Positions 15,131-24,064 of a DNA stretch of 64,000 bases are shown here, one piece after another (within the stretch, counting starts at the first letter, position 1; each line of letters begins with the position of its first letter). The notes under the pieces are model-generated. The model did no database searches and was not told where the DNA came from. It saw only the letters and a program-made list of their open reading frames with translations. Source of the stretch: Candidatus Rhodoferax mariagerensis (GTDB lineage Bacteria > Pseudomonadota > Gammaproteobacteria > Burkholderiales > Burkholderiaceae_C); NCBI GenBank assembly GCA_016719055.1, contig JADKAW010000001.1, forward strand, positions 101,656-165,655, given 5' to 3'. A program made the translations under genes and the position numbers.

Positions 15131-17540
15131 AGCCAAGACGGCGGTCTGCGCCTCGGGCCAAACCTGGTCGATCTGGAACGCCGTTTATCCGAACAACGGC
15201 ATGTGGTCCGAATTTAGCATACAAAAAGAGAGCGGTTTTCAAAGACTATTGAAGGAATACACATCGTCGGGCAGTCCGAAGCATTGCCTGGTCGACTCCA
15301 TCGCTCTGCAAGCGCCGTCGGAAATACTGGCACAGGGTGTGGAGTTAATTGACACACCAGGACTCGACGACACCGAACGGTTTCGTGTGACACTGACTGA
15401 AGAAATTGTCGCTAACGTGGATGCTGTCCTGTTTCTTACCAGGTCGGGTGGCTCGTATGGTCAGTCTGAAAAGGAATTTTTGCTGTCGCTGCTGCGCAAG
15501 GGAACGGTGCGGCAGTTAATTGTGGTCATCACGCAGTTTGACGAGACCTATAACAAGATCATCAAGGCAGCCATCAATAACGATCAAGAACCCGAGTCAA
15601 TAGCCACATGCATTGCACGCGAGCGCTTGCTTATCGAGACAGCGATCGCCGACACGCTAAATGACTTGGCCCAAGACGAATCCCTGCAGCGCTATCAAGA
15701 GCAGTTGGGCGATGTACCTATTGTCTTCACCTCAGCAGACTTGCACAGGGATGCGAACGCACATAGAACTTTGCCGTTTCAAATGCACCCGCAAGACCCG
15801 GGCGGGGTGCGTGATTTGCATCGGCGCTTGCTGACGCTGCTGGGCACAGAGTCGAGGCTGGCGCAAACCGCCGAAAACCTGGTGCATGGGGCGCGGACGA
15901 TTTTGCTGGATTTGCAGTCGGTGATGCAAGCCCGGCTCAATGCCTTGAACAACACCCCCAACAAGGAGGTGGCTGAGCGAAAGCTGGCTACTTTTCGCCA
16001 GGAATTTGGGCAGGCTGGCCAACGGTTTGCCGGGGCTGTTGAGCAACAGATCCAGAAGCTCAACAGCCGACTGACGGAACAAAGTTATCGCGATAGCACG
16101 ATGCTGGAGTTGATTGGTGTTCTGGCAGAGCAGCCCTTGAAAGATTTTGAAAAGCAAGATATTGGCCGCCACTGGCGCACTCGTCGCTCTGGTAATTGGG
16201 GCTACATGACGGGGCTGCAAGCCCAAGTGGCAAACCAAGTGTTTCCGAAGGTGCAACAAATGCTGACTGACCACACCACGCTGTTCGGTCAGTTTGCCGC
16301 TCAGTTTGAAGTGCAATTGGCCAAGCTGGCGAAAGAAAGCGATCGCATCACAGCCCAGCTTGATCTGGGGGCAGGTGTGCCACTGGATGTGACAGGTCGC
16401 CTTCAAACCTCACTCAAACGAACATTTGAGCGTGCCCAAGACAAGATGACCGCTGAAGAATTGAAAGTCTTGCAGTTGCTGGACGACTTTGTCAATAAGG
16501 ATGTGGACAAGCAAATCACGGCCAGCCGGAGCGCGGTGACCGGAATATGGGATCGTGGCACCGTCGGTCGTCAAAACATTGCAGTAGAAAACTTTTACAG
16601 TGAAGTCAGAGGCATGTTGCGCAAAGCATTGTTGGACTATCTGAGCGACAGAAAGCAAAAGTTTGATCAATTTTTGCTGGACGAAAGCAAGTCAGCCCCG
16701 CATGATGCTTTGGACGATGTGCAGTTGCTATTGGAGCAGACATCAGATCACATCCTGGCAGCAACGACCCAGCACTTGGCCGAAATGGCAGGTTCGGCAC
16801 AGACTTTGATTGGTCAGATTAACGATGAGGTGGTTCAGGCACTGGACTTGGCGCAAGGTTTGTCTCTGATTCGCGGTGAAAAGCCTGAAATTTTGACACC
16901 GCAGCTCTCCGCCGAACAAAAAATGGGGTCGGCGGAGGCGCAACCTTTGGTGCCGCCCTTGAGGGATTCAAAGGAGACACCCGCAGTGGCTGTCCAGTTG
17001 GCAGCAGGGATTGACTGGTCGCAGCAGGTGCGCACCCAAGCCACCGTGATGGTGAAACGTTTGCAACTCAACGACAACGAAACGGGCTGGCCGCTTGATC
17101 GCTTGTTTGAGCCTCGATTTTTGCAAGGAGCCTTGCGCTTATCGTTGGTTGATCCTTATTTGCACACAGTCAATCAGTTGCGCAATTTCAATGAGTTTTT
17201 GATTCACGTCGCTGAATGTGTTCACCCCAAAGAAATGGAAGTGGTGACCACCGAAGCGTCGGTGGAGTTTGTTGAACGTCAAAAACAGGTCTTTGCAGCA
17301 GCGACACATGACATATTTGCTCAATTTGGGGTGGCTTTGACGATTCGGTTTGAGACGGGCTTGCATGACCGCTGTCTGGTAACGGATCATGGCGTGCTGT
17401 TCAAGCTGGGGCGCGGTCTCTATGTTTACAAACCCGCCACGGGATTGGCCGCACACCGACCGGGGCTCAGGCGGGTTCGAGCGACTGAGAACGACGTGTT
17501 TGTGATGCCGGGACACGCATTGGCTGCAAGCACATGCTGA
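15090..17540 (+). CDS. Dynamin-like GTPase with MIT_C-like C-terminal domain (N-terminally damaged)
   Basis: An 816-residue open frame. The GTPase G3 motif is clear (VELIDTPGLDD) and the G4 position reads ITQFDE, with a large helical stalk region afterwards, as in bacterial dynamin-like proteins. The last 70 or so residues (LHDRCLVTDHGVLFKLGRGL) resemble the phospholipase-D-like MIT_C module, which commonly ends proteins in restriction and defence loci. The P-loop lies upstream in other frames (14849-15050) and the first 30 or so residues here look out of frame. GTP binding would be lost unless frameshifts are bypassed or are sequencing errors. Its place between mod and res remnants suggests a role in phage defence. 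Confidence 0.72.
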   Translation: MDVAAGSSRCTPNQAKTAVCASGQTWSIWNAVYPNNGMWSEFSIQKESGFQRLLKEYTSSGSPKHCLVDSIALQAPSEILAQGVELIDTPGLDDTERFRVTLTEEIVANVDAVLFLTRSGGSYGQSEKEFLLSLLRKGTVRQLIVVITQFDETYNKIIKAAINNDQEPESIATCIARERLLIETAIADTLNDLAQDESLQRYQEQLGDVPIVFTSADLHRDANAHRTLPFQMHPQDPGGVRDLHRRLLTLLGTESRLAQTAENLVHGARTILLDLQSVMQARLNALNNTPNKEVAERKLATFRQEFGQAGQRFAGAVEQQIQKLNSRLTEQSYRDSTMLELIGVLAEQPLKDFEKQDIGRHWRTRRSGNWGYMTGLQAQVANQVFPKVQQMLTDHTTLFGQFAAQFEVQLAKLAKESDRITAQLDLGAGVPLDVTGRLQTSLKRTFERAQDKMTAEELKVLQLLDDFVNKDVDKQITASRSAVTGIWDRGTVGRQNIAVENFYSEVRGMLRKALLDYLSDRKQKFDQFLLDESKSAPHDALDDVQLLLEQTSDHILAATTQHLAEMAGSAQTLIGQINDEVVQALDLAQGLSLIRGEKPEILTPQLSAEQKMGSAEAQPLVPPLRDSKETPAVAVQLAAGIDWSQQVRTQATVMVKRLQLNDNETGWPLDRLFEPRFLQGALRLSLVDPYLHTVNQLRNFNEFLIHVAECVHPKEMEVVTTEASVEFVERQKQVFAAATHDIFAQFGVALTIRFETGLHDRCLVTDHGVLFKLGRGLYVYKPATGLAAHRPGLRRVRATENDVFVMPGHALAASTC

Positions 17541-17713
17541 CGGTTTGCAATGTGAAAACAGGTTACTTTTGTCAGGCATGCGCAAGAAGCTACATAATCA
17601 GGAGCATTTTTGTTATCAACTCAGGCCAAATCAAAGCCAGTTGCAAGTGGCCTCACGCCGTCAAAGCTGGCAACTGGGTCGGCGTGGCACGGGCCAATGC
17701 CGCCAACTCGCGC

Positions 17714-18439
17714 TTACTTTGCAGCAGCAATGCGCTCTCGGACGGTGTCAGCTCCCGGGGTGTGCGCAAGGTACCGAGCTTCTGATTCAGTAAGCGCGTC
17801 GAAGGTGTGAGCGAATCGTTTGATCCACCAGTTTTCAAGTTCTGTTTCATGTTGACTCCTCAGTTCATGCAAACGCTCGGGCGACGGTGCCAGTTTGGCG
17901 GAATGGGATTTGCCAGTCAAGGATACCGCTGCAAGCACCTTGCCACCGTTGGATTCGATATAGCCTTTGAAATTGGCCAGCGTGCCGCCCATCCCCACAA
18001 AATCATCCACCAAAACGTACTCGGCACCAGGGGTCACGATGCCAGTAAATCGGGCTTGTCGCGCCAATCTGGAAAATCCATCCGCCCCAGTGTGGAACAC
18101 GACGTTGATTTGATAAATGTCGTTATCCACCGGCCAATTCAGCACCTTGTGGAGCAAATCTGCAAATATTTCTGGAATGGCGTTAACAGCGCCACGCTCA
18201 AAAGCGTGCGCACTGACCAGCGTTGGCTGATGACCAGCCAGCAATGTGGCCAAGTGTTGATTCTGTGCCCCGTTCATTGTGGCGCTGACCAAAACGATGG
18301 CTGCATTCCCATCGCCCGATTTCGCCGCCTTGTATGCCGGATGCTGCTTGACCGCCGACTCGCTGGCGTGAATCAGCACATCGGGAAAGTTTCCCCAAGG
18401 GGTGCGCGGCGGTGGCAGCAGTTTTGACATTTGCCACAT
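17714..18439 (-). CDS. Phosphoribosyltransferase-domain protein
   Basis: A protein of about 241 residues with a type I phosphoribosyltransferase PRPP loop (YVLVDDFVGMGGTLANF). The preceding region (NFPDVLIHASESAVKQHPAY) has no named domain. An upstream in-frame ATG at 18694 would read through antisense of a res fragment and is rejected. Starts at 18439 or 18430 (MSKLLPPP) are plausible. It is convergent with the dynamin-like gene and divergent from the res remnant, so it is probably its own unit. Such stand-alone PRTase domains occur in phage- and conflict-related loci. Substrate unknown. Confidence 0.75.
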   Translation of the reverse strand: MWQMSKLLPPPRTPWGNFPDVLIHASESAVKQHPAYKAAKSGDGNAAIVLVSATMNGAQNQHLATLLAGHQPTLVSAHAFERGAVNAIPEIFADLLHKVLNWPVDNDIYQINVVFHTGADGFSRLARQARFTGIVTPGAEYVLVDDFVGMGGTLANFKGYIESNGGKVLAAVSLTGKSHSAKLAPSPERLHELRSQHETELENWWIKRFAHTFDALTESEARYLAHTPGADTVRERIAAAK

Positions 18440-18454
18440 TTTCGCACGCAGCCC

Positions 18455-18665
18455 ATGACCAAAAACCGAACCACCATGCCACCAATCCACACCGACCCAC
18501 TCGCCCTCTCCCTCGCCCTGACCACCAAAACCCGCCAGCTCTGCCTGGGCCTGGAGTCCGGCGCGGCGGACATTCTGGAGCTGGTCACGCCCGTCACCGC
18601 CGAGCTGCTGCTGTGGTGGCACGCGCCCCCCAAATACTGCTTCAAGATGGCGGGCGTAGTTTTCA
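18455..18665 (+). pseudogene. Truncated duplicate of the res 5' end
   Basis: The frame from ATG 18455/18476 reads LSLALTTKTRQLCLGLESGA and TPVTAELLLWW, nearly identical to the start of the intact res gene at 19282. It then jumps directly to HAPPKYCFKMAG, equivalent to the segment just before Walker A. About 200 bp are deleted inside it and homology ends within the Walker A position. The ParD-like/RelE pair lies between this remnant and the intact gene. Confidence 0.85.
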
Positions 18666-18698
18666 GGAAAGCGCTGCGCAATTTCCTGTTGCATGTGG

Positions 18699-18980
18699 TC
18701 AGCGTTTCAAATCCCGGTAGAAATTCTCATGTGGCCCAAAAGCTTCCAGGTAGATCAGGCGGACTTGGTCTTCACGGGTGTAGCCCAGCAGGTAAAGCTG
18801 ACCCTGGCTACGGAACTTGTGTACCCACAACTGAGCCAGATCGCCCTTCTTGCGTTCCCCCACATCCAAGTTGTCCGCCACGGTTGCTACAGCAGCGTCC
18901 GTGTCGGCAATCAAGGTGGTGTTGGTCAGCTTTTTGTAAACGCGGGCAAAGCGCCGCGTTTGCAGCACTTGCCAGCTCAT
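18699..18980 (-). CDS. RelE/ParE-family toxin
   Basis: A 93-residue type II toxin. The stretch GERKKGDLAQLWVHKF and the ending ALGPHENFYRDLKR-type tail (here AFGPHENFYRDLKR) are the hallmarks of a RelE/ParE subgroup paired with ParD-like antitoxins. The start overlaps the antitoxin stop by four bases (18977-18980). It probably acts on translation or gyrase, but the family does not settle which. Confidence 0.9.
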   Translation of the reverse strand: MSWQVLQTRRFARVYKKLTNTTLIADTDAAVATVADNLDVGERKKGDLAQLWVHKFRSQGQLYLLGYTREDQVRLIYLEAFGPHENFYRDLKR

Positions 18981-19219
18981 GCCTGCATGGCTTCGGTGCG
19001 ACTACGCGGCACAAACGGTGCACATTCTTCACGAGGTTCGGCCAGACTCATGAGGCTTTCTGCGATGAAGGAGGCGGGCAGATCGGGGTTATCCAGCGCC
19101 GCGCGGCCCACTTTGGCCCAAAACTCGACCTGCCCCTGCACGGTGCGGAATTCCGACTTGGCGGCCGTGCGGGCAGCGCAGATCAGGGACTCATCGATAC
19201 GCATGGAAACGGTGGGCAT
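18977..19219 (-). CDS. ParD-like family antitoxin
   Basis: An 80-residue ribbon-helix-helix-like antitoxin starting MPTVSMRIDESLICAARTAA. The segment GQVEFWAKVGRAA is characteristic of the ParD_like family. It is encoded upstream of, and overlapping, its toxin and should autoregulate the pair. The module sits between the res remnant and the intact res gene, on the opposite strand. Confidence 0.88.
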   Translation of the reverse strand: MPTVSMRIDESLICAARTAAKSEFRTVQGQVEFWAKVGRAALDNPDLPASFIAESLMSLAEPREECAPFVPRSRTEAMQA

Positions 19220-19281
19220 GGTCTATCTTTCAAAAATTACCACAATTGTAGTCGTCCATTTCAAACCACAGGGACAATCTC

Positions 19282-22263
19282 ATGCCTGACAAAGACAACC
19301 AGCTCGTCCTCTCCATCGCCCTGACCGCCAAAACCAGACAGCTCTGCCTGGGCCTGGAATCCGGCGCGGCCGACATTCTGGAACTTGTCACCCCCATCAC
19401 CGCCGAGCTGCTGCTGTGGTGGTTTGGCGACGACATGGTGACCAGCCGGGGCACGCTGAACTTTCATACCGGGCAAAAGCAGGCGATTCTGAACGCCATC
19501 GTGGCGCATGAGGTGCTGGGGCAGGACGTAGCGCAGTGGACGCTACTTGATTTGTACCGCACTGCTGCGCCCGACGCACTGCTGGCAGGCACCCGGCTGA
19601 CCGAAGTGGCGCAAGATAAACACGCGCACCCCAAATACTGCTTCAAAATGGCCACCGGCACCGGCAAAACCTGGGTGCTGCAAGCCTTGTTGATCTGGCA
19701 GATGCTCAACAAGACCGCCGTGTTGGCCGCAGGGCAAGAAGATGCGCGCTTTACCCGGCAATTCATGGTGGTGGCCCCCGGACTGATCGTTTACGAGCGG
19801 CTGCTGGATGCGTTTTGCGGCAAGCTGACCGTCAATGCACTGGGCGGTGTGACCGGCGCGCGTGATTTTGCAAGTTCGGACATTGCCAAATTTGCCGACC
19901 TGTTTATTCCCGAAGTGCACCGCGAGGCGGTGTTTGCCTTTGTGCGCGGCAATGTGTGCAGCAAAACCGAGATCGGCCTGAAGGCCACCGGCAACGGCAT
20001 GATCGCCATCACCAACTGGCATTTGCTGGCGGAAGGTGATGTGGCCGAAGACATTGAAGATTTGGACAGCGTAATGGCACCCGGCGCACCGCCCGACCCG
20101 CAGCGGGTCATCAACGCTGTGTTGCCGCTCACGCCAGGTCGGGCCACCGGCAACAGCCTGGAGGTGCTGGACCGGCGTTACGCTCGCGGCAATGTGCTGG
20201 AGTTTTTAGCCGCGCTGCCCGAGCTGATGGTGTTCAACGATGAAGCGCACCATATTCATGAGTTCAAACGCGAGGGCGAAAGCACCGAGGTGGAGTGGCA
20301 AAAAAGCCTGTCCAAAATAGCTGCCAGCAAAGGCCGGCGCTTTGTGCAGGTGGACTTTTCGGCTACGCCCTACAACGATGTCGGCAGCGGCAAGAACAAG
20401 CGCAAGCTGTATTTTCCGCACATCATCACCGATTTCGATTTGAAAAGCGCCATGCGCGCCGGGCTGGTGAAGTCGCTGGTGCTGGACCGGCGCAAGGAAA
20501 TTGGCGCGCTGCCGCTGACCTTCAAGGCCGAGCGCGACGAGTCTGGCAACCCGACCTTGAGCGAGGGACAGCGGGTGATGCTGCGTGCCGGTCTGAAAAA
20601 GCTGCGCAAGCTCGAAGCCGACTTTGCCCGGCTGGACCCCCACCGTCACCCCAAAATGCTGGTGGTGTGTGAAGACACCAGCGTGTCGCCGTGCGTAGCG
20701 CAGTTTTTTCAGGATGAAGAAGGCTGGGGTGATGATCAGGTGATGCTGATTGACTCGGGCAAAAAGGCCGAGCTGGGTGAGAAAGACTGGGCACCGGTGC
20801 GCGAGCGGCTGTTCAGCGTTGACCACCACGCCTGCCCCAAAGTCATCGTCAGCGTGCTGATGCTGCGCGAGGGCTTTGACGTGAACAACATCTGCGTCAT
20901 CGTGCCGCTGCGCAGTTCACAAGCGCAAATTCTGCTGGAGCAAACCATTGGCCGGGGTTTGCGGCTGATGTGGCGCGACGATGACACGGGGGAATACGCT
21001 GACCTGAAGCGTGAAAACCGCGAGCCCATTAACGCGGGGCAAGAGCCGGGCAGCTTGCTTGACGTGCTCTCGATTGTGGAGCATCCGGCGTTTCAGTCGT
21101 TTTACGAGGAGCTGATTCGTGAAGGTCTGGCAGGCACCACCGGTGACGAGATGGACAACACCAGCGCCACCGGCGATGTGATGGCCGCCGAGCTGCGCGA
21201 GGGCTTTGCGGCGTTTGACTTCGGCATTCCGTTTATCTTGCAGGAAACCGATGAGCTGCGTGATCACCAGGCGCTGGACGTGGCAGCCCTGCCCGCCTTT
21301 ACCGCCATGGATGTGGCGCAACTGGCCGCCATGTTGGGCCGGGGCGATACCTTTGTCTCGCAAGACCTGCAAAGCGCCACCCTGTTTGGCGATTACCGCA
21401 TCAACGGCGCGGTGATGAACGTGAGTGGTTACAACGACTATTTGAGCCGCCTGACCCGGCGTATCAGCCAGGCGCTGAGTGAGCCGATGCCTAAAGGCAA
21501 CAAAATTGCCAGCCATCTGGCCAAGCCGTATTTGCAGGTCAACACCGCTGAGCTGACCGGCTGGCTGGACGATTACATCTGGACGCAGTTGTTTGCCCAG
21601 ACTTTCAACCCGCAAGACGACGAGAACTGGCGCTTGCTGCTGTTGCAACCGGTGGTCGATCACATTACTCAGGTGTTTGCCGTAGCGCTGCTGGACTCCG
21701 AGCAAAAGCACATTACCGGGCAAACCGAGGTGCACCAACGGTTTTTGAGCGAAGTGCCCAAGCTGATGATGCGCGAGAGCCATTCGACTGAGGTGAGCAA
21801 GTGCATCTACACCCGGCTGGCCTGGCCGGCGCGCAATGGCGGACTGGAGCGCGCTTTGATCCATTGGGCGCAAGCCGATGCGCAGGTGCTGGCGTTTTGC
21901 AAGATCAGCGAAAACCGCCATACCTTTGCCCGACTGCGTTTTGTGAAGGACGACGGGCTGGCGGCGTTTTACTCGCCAGACTTTTTGCTGCGCACGGCCG
22001 ATGCCATTTACCTGGCAGAAACCAAGGCGCAACAGCAAGTCAATCACCCCAACGTGCAACGCAAGCTCAAGGCGGCAGTGGCCTGGTGTGACCGCATCAA
22101 CCAGTTGGCCCCGGAGCATCGCGGCGGCCTGCCCTGGCATTACGTGTTACTGGCCGAAGACGTGGTTTACGAGTGGCAAGCCAAGGGTGCACACCTGGCT
22201 GAACTGCTGGACTACGCCCGCCTGCGGCCCCACTGGCGAACGCTTCGCTACAGCAAAGTTTGA
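19282..22263 (+). CDS. Type III restriction endonuclease subunit (Res), DEAD/DEAH helicase
   Basis: A 993-residue ATP-dependent restriction subunit that needs a Mod partner to find its site. SF2 motifs run in order: ATGTGKT (Walker A, about residues 130-136), VFNDEAHHIH (DEAH), VDFSATPYN (motif III), VLMLREGFDV and QTIGRGLRL (motifs V-VI). Near the C-terminus YSPDFLLR...YLAETKAQQ fits the PD-(D/E)xK nuclease core. It appears intact, yet the neighbouring mod gene is destroyed, so restriction by this pair should be dead unless another Mod exists elsewhere. A truncated copy of its 5' end lies 0.8 kb upstream. Confidence 0.92.
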   Translation: MPDKDNQLVLSIALTAKTRQLCLGLESGAADILELVTPITAELLLWWFGDDMVTSRGTLNFHTGQKQAILNAIVAHEVLGQDVAQWTLLDLYRTAAPDALLAGTRLTEVAQDKHAHPKYCFKMATGTGKTWVLQALLIWQMLNKTAVLAAGQEDARFTRQFMVVAPGLIVYERLLDAFCGKLTVNALGGVTGARDFASSDIAKFADLFIPEVHREAVFAFVRGNVCSKTEIGLKATGNGMIAITNWHLLAEGDVAEDIEDLDSVMAPGAPPDPQRVINAVLPLTPGRATGNSLEVLDRRYARGNVLEFLAALPELMVFNDEAHHIHEFKREGESTEVEWQKSLSKIAASKGRRFVQVDFSATPYNDVGSGKNKRKLYFPHIITDFDLKSAMRAGLVKSLVLDRRKEIGALPLTFKAERDESGNPTLSEGQRVMLRAGLKKLRKLEADFARLDPHRHPKMLVVCEDTSVSPCVAQFFQDEEGWGDDQVMLIDSGKKAELGEKDWAPVRERLFSVDHHACPKVIVSVLMLREGFDVNNICVIVPLRSSQAQILLEQTIGRGLRLMWRDDDTGEYADLKRENREPINAGQEPGSLLDVLSIVEHPAFQSFYEELIREGLAGTTGDEMDNTSATGDVMAAELREGFAAFDFGIPFILQETDELRDHQALDVAALPAFTAMDVAQLAAMLGRGDTFVSQDLQSATLFGDYRINGAVMNVSGYNDYLSRLTRRISQALSEPMPKGNKIASHLAKPYLQVNTAELTGWLDDYIWTQLFAQTFNPQDDENWRLLLLQPVVDHITQVFAVALLDSEQKHITGQTEVHQRFLSEVPKLMMRESHSTEVSKCIYTRLAWPARNGGLERALIHWAQADAQVLAFCKISENRHTFARLRFVKDDGLAAFYSPDFLLRTADAIYLAETKAQQQVNHPNVQRKLKAAVAWCDRINQLAPEHRGGLPWHYVLLAEDVVYEWQAKGAHLAELLDYARLRPHWRTLRYSKV

Positions 22264-22631
22264 TTGGCTAAAAGTCGTTCAGCACGCTGTCCGAGCGCGG
22301 GTGGTTTGGAACGAAAAGTTTATTGAAAAAACAGGCCCTACCAACACCGTCGCCGTCATCTAAAGCTCTGGCGCAGACAACGGCCGCCCTGCACTACACA
22401 CGCAAGGTCCTGGCCGGGCAGTCCACCGTGGTCCGACTGCAACTCTGGCGCGCGACGCACAGGGGCACCGCCCGGTTTACGGGAACATCGAGAAATTTCA
22501 GACCGACCCGCACTGGCGCGACTACATCGCATTTCACGAGTACTTCGATGGCGACACGGGTGCCGGCCTGGTGGCCGCGCTGATCGACGAATGGCGCACA
22601 TGACACTCCACAACACGTGCAGGACGTTGTC
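22264..22631. other. Gap after res holding a glycosidase remnant
   Basis: Apart from the short remnant at 22451-22603, nothing gene-like is visible in this 368-bp stretch. Confidence 0.6.
22451..22603 (+). pseudogene. C-terminal remnant of an MGH1-like glycoside hydrolase
   Basis: One frame reads RDAQGHRPVYGNIEKFQTDP, then HWRDYIAFHEYFDGDTGAG and LVAALIDEWRT before TGA. MGH1-like glycosidases end with such a segment (GxxEKFQxDPHWRD...YFxGDxGAGLGASHQTGWTGLVA). The SHQTGWTG part is deleted here. Only about 50 codons remain. Confidence 0.6.
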
Positions 22632-24032
22632 CTAACACTCCACAATATTCACCGCCAACCCGCCGCGTGAAGTTTCCTTGTATTTGGTTTTCATGTCGGC
22701 ACCGGTCTCGCGCATGGTCTTGATGACCTTGTCGAGCGACACAACGTGCTGCCCGTCGCCTTGCAAGGCCATGCGCGCAGCGTTGATGGCTTTAACCGCG
22801 CCCATGGCGTTGCGTTCGATGCACGGCACCTGCACCAGGCCGCCCACTGGGTCACAGGTTAAGCCCAGGTTGTGTTCCATGCCAATTTCAGCGGCGTTTT
22901 CCACCTGTTCGGGGCTGCCGCCCATCACGGCGGCCAGACCGGCGGCGGCCATGGAGCAGGCCACGCCCACTTCACCCTGGCAGCCGACCTCGGCACCGCT
23001 GATCGATGCGTTGAGCTTGTACAAAATACCAATGGCGGCTGCCGTCATCAAAAAATCGCCCACGGCGTCGGTCTGATTGTCTGCTGTCAGTTGCCCACGC
23101 CGGGCTGCCATAAACCGGTCGCAATAGTGCAACACCGCCGGAATAACCCCTGCTGCGCCATTGGTGGGCGCGGTCACCACGCGCCCGCCCGAGGCGTTTT
23201 CTTCGTTGACCGCAAAGGCATACACATTGACCCAGTCCAGCACCGACAGCGGGTCGGCCAGCGTGCGTTCGGCACGCTCGCGCAGTTGGGCTGCCAGTAT
23301 CGGGGCGCGGCGCTGCACCTTGTAGGGGCCGGGCAGGGTGCCGCTGCGGCTCAAGCCGCGCTGCACGCATTCGCGCATCACGCGCCAGATGTCTTGCAGA
23401 CCGGCGCTGATGGCAGCGTCAGTGCGCCAGGTGCGCTCGTTAGCCCACATGACCTGGCTGATACTGTACCCGGTTTGCTTGCAAATCAAGAGCAACTCCT
23501 GCCCGCTGGTAAAGGGGTAGGGGGCTTTTTGATACTCTGTCAGCACCGCATCATTGTCAGCACCCACGGTGACGACAAAACCACCCCCCACACTCAGGTA
23601 GCTCGACGCCTTGAGCAACTCGCCCTGCTCATTGAAGGCTGAAAACTTCATGCCGTTGGGGTGCTCGGCCAGCGCCTCGCGGCGGTACATCAGCAACTGC
23701 TCTTTCTCAATGAACGTGATGCGCTGCACACCCAGCAAGGCCAGCGACTGGCTGGTGCGCACCTGTGCCACCAGAGCCGGTACGGCTTCAACATCGACCG
23801 TGTCCGGGGCGTGACCCATCAGCCCGAGCAGCACCGCCACGTCCGAGCCATGGCCCCGGCCGGTGGCACCGAGCGAGCCATACAGCTCGCAGCACACACG
23901 CGCCGTGCTGGCCAGCAGCCCACCCTGTTGCAGTGCCAGCGCAAACAGGCGGGCGGCACGCATCGGCCCCACCGTGTGTGAGCTGCTCGGACCAATGCCG
24001 ATTTTGAAAAGGTCAAAAACGCTGATCGCCAT
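22632..24032 (-). CDS. sdaA: L-serine ammonia-lyase
   Basis: A 466-residue single-chain iron-sulfur L-serine dehydratase that converts serine to pyruvate and ammonia. The N-terminal FKIGIGPSSSHTVGPMRAA carries the serine-binding SSSHT motif. Cysteines that can hold the [4Fe-4S] cluster appear in EVGCQGEVGVACSM and LGLTCDPVGGLVQVPCIERN. Length and order match the SdaA/SdaB family. It stands alone on the minus strand downstream of the DUF6279 lipoprotein gene. Confidence 0.95.
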   Translation of the reverse strand: MAISVFDLFKIGIGPSSSHTVGPMRAARLFALALQQGGLLASTARVCCELYGSLGATGRGHGSDVAVLLGLMGHAPDTVDVEAVPALVAQVRTSQSLALLGVQRITFIEKEQLLMYRREALAEHPNGMKFSAFNEQGELLKASSYLSVGGGFVVTVGADNDAVLTEYQKAPYPFTSGQELLLICKQTGYSISQVMWANERTWRTDAAISAGLQDIWRVMRECVQRGLSRSGTLPGPYKVQRRAPILAAQLRERAERTLADPLSVLDWVNVYAFAVNEENASGGRVVTAPTNGAAGVIPAVLHYCDRFMAARRGQLTADNQTDAVGDFLMTAAAIGILYKLNASISGAEVGCQGEVGVACSMAAAGLAAVMGGSPEQVENAAEIGMEHNLGLTCDPVGGLVQVPCIERNAMGAVKAINAARMALQGDGQHVVSLDKVIKTMRETGADMKTKYKETSRGGLAVNIVEC

Positions 24033-24064
24033 GGGTGGTGTAGGGTGGTTTCAATGGCTGGCGC

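Noticed and set aside
20917..22140. 407-codon open frame antisense to res
   Set aside because: Its composition mirrors the high-GC res codons and it shows no domain; res has clear SF2 and nuclease motifs on the other strand.
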